Shown here piece after piece: positions 60,095 through 64,000 of a stretch of 64,000 bases of DNA (position 1 is the stretch's first letter; the number at the start of each line of letters is the position of its first letter). The DNA comes from Methanoculleus methanifontis. Its GTDB lineage: Archaea; Halobacteriota; Methanomicrobia; Methanomicrobiales; Methanoculleaceae. The stretch lies in assembly GCF_030464365.1 (NCBI RefSeq), contig NZ_VCYI01000005.1:1-64000 (forward strand). Reading direction: 5' to 3'. The translations under genes were made by a program, and so were the position numbers. The notes below the pieces were generated by a model. It did not search any database. It had not been told where the DNA came from and saw only the letters and a list, made by a program, of their open reading frames with translations.

Positions 60095-60643
60095 TCAGAG
60101 CAGTATCGTGAGGGCGATGCAGGCCGCGACCGGGACGACGAGATTGTCGTCCACGGGACTCGCCAGTTCGGCGACGGCCGCGGCCGCCGCGGTCGCGAGG
60201 GCAACCCCGGGCGGGACGAGAAGACCGAGCACGATCGCCGTCGCTGCAAACCCGGCGAGTGTGCCTTCGAGCGATTTGTGATTGTAGATCCGGGTTTTGC
60301 CGAACCGGACACCGGCAAGGGTGGTGACACTGTCGAGGAGCGAGAGCGCGACGAGCCCGACGAATGCGACCTCTTTTGCAAAGAAAGCAACGCAGAAGAG
60401 CGCTCCAAGCGCAAAGAAGAGCGCTCCTTTCCCGGGGGCGGCGTCCCGCCGTTCGAGACCTGCGATGATCGAAGAGATGACCGGGATGATGTAGCCCTGG
60501 GAGAGGGCGTCGGAGAGGATGAACCCCGCGAAGAGAGCGAGCACGAGGACGGAGAGGACGAGATCGCGGTCGAAGAGGAGGACGAATCCCGCGATCCCGA
60601 GACCGAAGATGAGGTGGACGACCTGCCGGAGCGACTCGTGCAT
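60095..60643 (-). CDS. diacylglycerol/polyprenol kinase family protein
   Basis: The 182-aa membrane protein has about six hydrophobic segments. It starts MHESLRQVVHLIFGLG and has the motif block LLDSVTTLAGVRFGKTRIYN then HKSLEGTLAGF (about 108-138). This matches the CTP-dependent polyprenol/dolichol kinase and phytol kinase family, in which KSLEG is conserved. The likely role is phosphorylation of an isoprenoid alcohol for lipids or glycan carriers. A TATA-like ATTTAACC is about 26 nt before the ATG at 60643. Confidence 0.75.
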   Translation of the reverse strand: MHESLRQVVHLIFGLGIAGFVLLFDRDLVLSVLVLALFAGFILSDALSQGYIIPVISSIIAGLERRDAAPGKGALFFALGALFCVAFFAKEVAFVGLVALSLLDSVTTLAGVRFGKTRIYNHKSLEGTLAGFAATAIVLGLLVPPGVALATAAAAAVAELASPVDDNLVVPVAACIALTILL

Positions 60644-60745
60644 CACTCCAGAGGTTGGCACAGAACCGGTTAAATTCTCTGGCAGCGGATACGGATCACG
60701 GCGGTTAAGTAGCCAGGGAGCGCATATTTCAGCAGGAGGTGATGG

Positions 60746-62011
60746 ATGGAGCCTTCAACCTATACCGGAGAGAACGCCGCGGAAGCCAGGGATATGGACG
60801 CAGTGGCGCGATTTTACGTCAAATGCGCACTCTGGCTCGGGGTGCACGATCCGGCCTTCGTGGATGCCTACTTCGGTCCGGCGGCGGTGCGGGACGAGGC
60901 GCTCGCGGTTACGGTTCCACCGGACCGCATCGCCGGATACGCCGCAGACCTCCTTGCCACCCTGGACAGGATCGACCCCGACCGCCTGGAGGAATCCGGG
61001 CGCACACGCCATACCCACCTCCGGGAGATGATCCGGGCGCTCGAAATCCGTGCCGGAATCCTCGGGGGGCAGAGCCTAGCCTTCGATGCCGAGATCGAGG
61101 CACTCTACGGGATTGCAGCAACGGAGGACGATCCCGACTGGTACGATGAACCGCACGCAGTGCTCGATTCCCGTCTTCCCGGAAACGGCGACCTCTCCGC
61201 CCGCTACAGGGCGTTCATGGACTCGTTCGTCATCCCTCCCGAGAGGCTGGAACCGGCCTTTGCGGCAGCGTTTGCCGAAAGCCGCCGCAGAACTACCGAA
61301 CACCTGCCGCTTCCGGCAGGGGAGCGGCTCGAGATCAGTTACGTCGCCGGGGAGCCGTGGGAGGCTTTCATCCGTTTCCTCGGGGACGCAATAAGCCTCG
61401 TCCGGGTGAACGCCGATCTGCCCGTCACCGTCGACCGGGCACTTGCCTACGCCTGCCACGAGGGCTACCCCGGCCACCATACGATGCGGGCGATCCGGGA
61501 GGCGGCACTCGTCCGTGCCCGGGGCTGGATCGAGCACTCGGTCGTCACCCTCGCGTCGCCGCTCGCGACAGTCGCCGAAGGGGCCGCCGTGCTCGGGGAG
61601 GAGATGATCTTCCCCGGTCCCGAGCGCGTGCGGTTCTTCGAGGAAGGTCTCTTCCCCCTGGCCGGGTTCGACCCGGGGAATGCCGATCTCTTCGATGCGG
61701 TCGTTACTGCGTCCACGGTTCTGAACCTCACGGGAAACGCCCGGGTGGCCCGTGGGTACCTCGGCGGCGCACTGTCGCGGCAGGAGGCGTACCGGCTCCT
61801 CCAGGACGTCCTGCTCCTCGACCCGGAGGCGACGCAGGCGCGTCTCCGGTTCATCGAGGAGTTCCGGGCGTACCCGGTGGCCCTCGCTCAGGGCTACCGG
61901 GTCGTCCGGGACTACGTCGGAGACGGTGCGGACCGGTGGGAACGCTTCGTCCACGCCCTCACCGAGCCGCTGCTCCCTGGAGACCTCACCTCGAGCGGCA
62001 GTCTCGGATGA
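60746..62011 (+). CDS. DUF885 family protein with HEGYPGHH motif
   Basis: The 421-aa protein is mostly helical and has ALAYACHEGYPGHHTMRAI (about 231-249), the hallmark of DUF885 proteins. These resemble zinc metallopeptidases with an HExxH-like site. Downstream Glu residues in AEGAAVLGEEMIFPG could be the third ligand. The physiological substrate is unknown. A perfect GGAGGTGATGG precedes the ATG. It is probably cytoplasmic, as no signal peptide is seen. Confidence 0.83.
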   Translation: MEPSTYTGENAAEARDMDAVARFYVKCALWLGVHDPAFVDAYFGPAAVRDEALAVTVPPDRIAGYAADLLATLDRIDPDRLEESGRTRHTHLREMIRALEIRAGILGGQSLAFDAEIEALYGIAATEDDPDWYDEPHAVLDSRLPGNGDLSARYRAFMDSFVIPPERLEPAFAAAFAESRRRTTEHLPLPAGERLEISYVAGEPWEAFIRFLGDAISLVRVNADLPVTVDRALAYACHEGYPGHHTMRAIREAALVRARGWIEHSVVTLASPLATVAEGAAVLGEEMIFPGPERVRFFEEGLFPLAGFDPGNADLFDAVVTASTVLNLTGNARVARGYLGGALSRQEAYRLLQDVLLLDPEATQARLRFIEEFRAYPVALAQGYRVVRDYVGDGADRWERFVHALTEPLLPGDLTSSGSLG

Positions 62012-62252
62012 ACGACCGGGCCTCTTCGTCGGCGATCGCATAGGTCGCCTGGGCATCGAGCGCGACGACACGGAGGACCACCGCGACATCATCGAGACGC
62101 CGTTTATGATCGCCGCGAACGTGCTTTCTCACCTCGCGCAGGGTCTCGAGCGCGGTCGCGACGTTTGCGATCGTGCATAAGGCACTCTCCCGGGTGCCGG
62201 CATCGACAACGGGGAGGGCACGGGGCGGCCGGGTGACGGGGACAGGGGTCAT
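61986..62252 (-). CDS. small hypothetical protein
   Basis: An 88-aa frame (MTPVPVTRPPRALPVVDAGT at the start) has a helical middle (TIANVATALETLREVRKHV) and ends RSFIRDCRSR. AGG lies about 4 nt before the ATG and a TATA-like TTAATACG about 55 nt upstream. It overlaps the end of the DUF885 gene by 26 nt, tail to tail. The helix-like composition favours a real gene, but no family is recognised. Confidence 0.45.
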   Translation of the reverse strand: MTPVPVTRPPRALPVVDAGTRESALCTIANVATALETLREVRKHVRGDHKRRLDDVAVVLRVVALDAQATYAIADEEARSFIRDCRSR

Positions 62253-62363
62253 GCTACCTATCCTTGCGCTTCATGAACTTGAACCTGCTGGAACCCCTGC
62301 AGATAACGTATTAACCCCAAAACCCCAATCTGAATTGAGTATCTCCCGGTCGGAGATCAACTT

Positions 62364-63080
62364 ATGAGCGCAGACAATACGACCAATATACCCGGACCGG
62401 AGGACTGGAGAGACCTCCTTGCAAATCCCTACCTTGCAGGTCCCATAAAATTCGTCCTCCCGTTCGTCATCGCACTGGGCATTTTTGCTGGGCTTTACCT
62501 GATCGAGTCCTACCACCAGTTCCTCGTCATCTCGGGGCTGCTCGCCGCCTACTTCTTTCCCCCGGCCGGGAAGGAGTCGATCATTCCCATCGCGATCATG
62601 ATGGGCTACCCCTGGTGGCTCGTCACCCTCGCTATTTTCCTCCTCGACGTGGCCGTCTCCCTCTTCGTCGTCTGGAACTTCGACCTGGCCCTGAAGATCC
62701 CGCTCATCGGCCGCCTCCTCGAAAGCGGGATGACAGCGGGCCGGACTTACACCGATGCCCGGCCCTGGCTCCGGCGGTTCTCGACGGTCGGGCTCATCCT
62801 CTTTGTCTTCTTCCCGCTCCAGGGAACCGGGGCGATGAACGGGGCGATCCTCGGCAGGCTGCTCGGGCTGGATATGTACCGGGTTTTTTCATGCGTCTGT
62901 ATCGGATCGCTTGCCTCCAGCCTCGCCCTCGCCCTCGGCTCCGACGCGCTCCTGGACGTCTATCACCAGAATCCGATGTTCGGGATCGGCATCCTGGCCG
63001 CGATCGTCGTTGCGGTTCTGGCCGCCGTCATGGGATGGCGGATCCACAAGGGGCGGCTCCGGGAACGGATTCCCCGGTAA
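62364..63080 (+). CDS. small multidrug export-like membrane protein
   Basis: The 238-aa protein has five to six hydrophobic segments and resembles the putative small multidrug export family (Sm_multidrug_ex). Conserved-looking parts are SGLLAAYFFPPAGKESIIPI (about 53-72) and FVFFPLQGTGAMNGAILGRLL. The export role of the family is itself only putative. GGAG lies about 8 nt before the ATG. The spacer before it (62253-62363) holds TATA-like and C-rich sequence only. Confidence 0.72.
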   Translation: MSADNTTNIPGPEDWRDLLANPYLAGPIKFVLPFVIALGIFAGLYLIESYHQFLVISGLLAAYFFPPAGKESIIPIAIMMGYPWWLVTLAIFLLDVAVSLFVVWNFDLALKIPLIGRLLESGMTAGRTYTDARPWLRRFSTVGLILFVFFPLQGTGAMNGAILGRLLGLDMYRVFSCVCIGSLASSLALALGSDALLDVYHQNPMFGIGILAAIVVAVLAAVMGWRIHKGRLRERIPR

Positions 63081-63156
63081 CGGCACGTTTGACGGAAGAG
63101 CAATTTCGCAGACCTTAAATTTTCCGCCACCTATTTCCCTGTATCAAGTGATTTTG

Positions 63157-63999
63157 ATGAATTCTCAATTATACCCGTGGATTGTTGCCGCTCTGGCGGC
63201 TCTGGTCGCCGTCGGCGCCGGTTTTGCTGCGCTGAACCAGCCGGCGCCGACGGCCGCCTCCGCGGCCGATGAGGATGCTGCGACACTCCTCATCCACCTG
63301 CAGTCCGACATCACAGCGGCGCTCGAGGCCCTGGACACCCGCATGAGCCATGCCGCGTTCGAACTCGGAAAGACCGATCTCTCCGACGCCCGCGCTCGCG
63401 GAATCCTCGCGAACCTCTCCATTGCCGACCCGTCGATCGTCGACTACTCGGTCAGCGGCGCGAACGGCACGATCCTCGCCGTCGAACCGGCGGCGTACCG
63501 CGACATCGAGGGTGCGGAGATCAGTGGTCAGGCCCATGTCCGGCACATCCTCGCGACGAAGCGGCCGATCATGAGCGAGGTTATCACGGTCGCAGAGGAG
63601 ATCCCGGCGGCGGTCATTACCGCACCCGTCTTCACGAACGAAGGGCTGTTCGTCGGGTTCGCCTCCGCCGTCTTCCGGCCAGAGGCCCTGATCGCAGGCA
63701 TCGCCGGCCCGGCGGCGAACGGCACCCCGTACCAGGTAATGGTCGTCCAGACGGACGGGAGGGTGATCTACGACACCGACCCGGCCCAGATCGGGAAGAT
63801 GACGTTTGAAGACCCGCTCTACGCCGATTACCCGGATCTGCTCGACGTTGCCCGCAGGGTTGCCGGCGAGCGGTACGGCACCGCGGAATACGGGTTCGCT
63901 GCCGACGACGGAGAGGCGGTGCAGAAGGAGATTACCTGGACGACGGCCGGGCTCCACGGGGTAGAGTGGAGAGTGGCGGTGATCCGGGCGGTTGAGTAA
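63157..63999 (+). CDS. membrane-anchored extracellular sensor-like (dCache-like) protein
   Basis: The 280-aa protein has an N-terminal membrane or signal segment (PWIVAALAALVAVGAGFAAL). Its extracellular domain resembles PAS-like double-Cache sensors: YSVSGANGTILAVEP, FTNEGLFVGFASAVF, VMVVQTDGRVIYDTDPAQIG. No signalling output domain (kinase or HAMP) follows, since the stop is at the window edge (63997-63999). It may be a stand-alone ligand-binding protein. A TATA-like TTAAATTT lies about 40 nt upstream; a GTG at 63148 is an alternative start. Confidence 0.7.
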   Translation: MNSQLYPWIVAALAALVAVGAGFAALNQPAPTAASAADEDAATLLIHLQSDITAALEALDTRMSHAAFELGKTDLSDARARGILANLSIADPSIVDYSVSGANGTILAVEPAAYRDIEGAEISGQAHVRHILATKRPIMSEVITVAEEIPAAVITAPVFTNEGLFVGFASAVFRPEALIAGIAGPAANGTPYQVMVVQTDGRVIYDTDPAQIGKMTFEDPLYADYPDLLDVARRVAGERYGTAEYGFAADDGEAVQKEITWTTAGLHGVEWRVAVIRAVE

Positions 64000-64000
64000 G

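Noticed and set aside
61076-62092. Minus frame opposite the DUF885 gene
   Set aside because: Shadow frame; the plus strand has a perfect ribosome site and the HEGYPGHH motif.

Overview
The window is a GC-rich archaeal chromosome segment from a hydrogenotrophic methanogen, most likely a Methanomicrobiales species close to Methanoculleus. The evidence is the archaeal order of the S10/spc ribosomal operon with secY and an RNase P protein gene. It is supported by two core C1-pathway genes, mtd and mer, which are F420-dependent, and by the Tfx and NrpR regulators, an S-layer protein with a PGF-CTERM tail, and Cbf5, fibrillarin and Nop5. Many genes have a TATA element about 26 nt before the start codon, which suggests leaderless mRNAs.

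Layout. 1-212: tandem 82-bp repeats and hairpins that end the ribosomal operon. 220-12881 (minus): secY and 23 ribosomal and RNase P protein genes, tightly packed and often overlapping by 1-4 nt, including a 59-codon uS14 gene. 12882-13696: a gene-poor leader rich in hairpins. 13697-15084: tfx divergent from mtd. 15085-15986: a non-coding block of short repeats and small hairpins. 15987-19786 (minus): aldehyde dehydrogenase, GalT-like and mer. 20081-23583: an FtsZ/tubulin-like protein with a possible leader peptide, nrpR, a dUTPase-like gene and tRNA-Arg. 23623-32047 (minus): surface proteins, namely a third-copy remnant, two large VWA/Ig-like paralogues and a PEGA-like repeat protein. 32087-37298 (minus): AMP phosphorylase, a HepT/MntA pair and the S-layer protein. 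37788-41151 (plus): thymidylate synthase, tRNA-Gln, a TIM-barrel protein, a decayed HicBA pair and a second MntA/HepT pair. 41260-46572: a DUF1614 membrane protein, the C/D RNP pair flpA-nop5, a TctA-like transporter, hemD, cbf5 and tRNA-Ser. 46739-52174: a CDGSH iron-sulfur protein, a CPBP protease, an MFS transporter, an aldo/keto reductase, a VOC protein and a cupredoxin-like lipoprotein. 52221-56694: cbiA divergent from cbiMNQO around a perfect palindrome. 56786-63999: pyruvate kinase, a CDF transporter, a polyprenol-kinase-like protein, a DUF885 protein, a small-multidrug-export-like protein and a secreted sensor-like protein.

How it fits together. mtd and mer catalyse consecutive F420-dependent steps of CO2 reduction. 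hemD, cbiA and cbiMNQO serve tetrapyrrole and cobalt or nickel cofactor supply, which methanogenesis needs for F430 and corrinoids. cbf5, flpA and nop5 belong to RNA modification. The most unusual items are three copies of a two-hairpin module with compensatory stem changes (15461, 15730, 17537), the FtsZ-like protein with a repeat tail, the VWA paralogue array, a cupredoxin domain without copper ligands, and a CbiO with an extra C-terminal domain. I see no CRISPR array, rRNA gene or intact insertion sequence.
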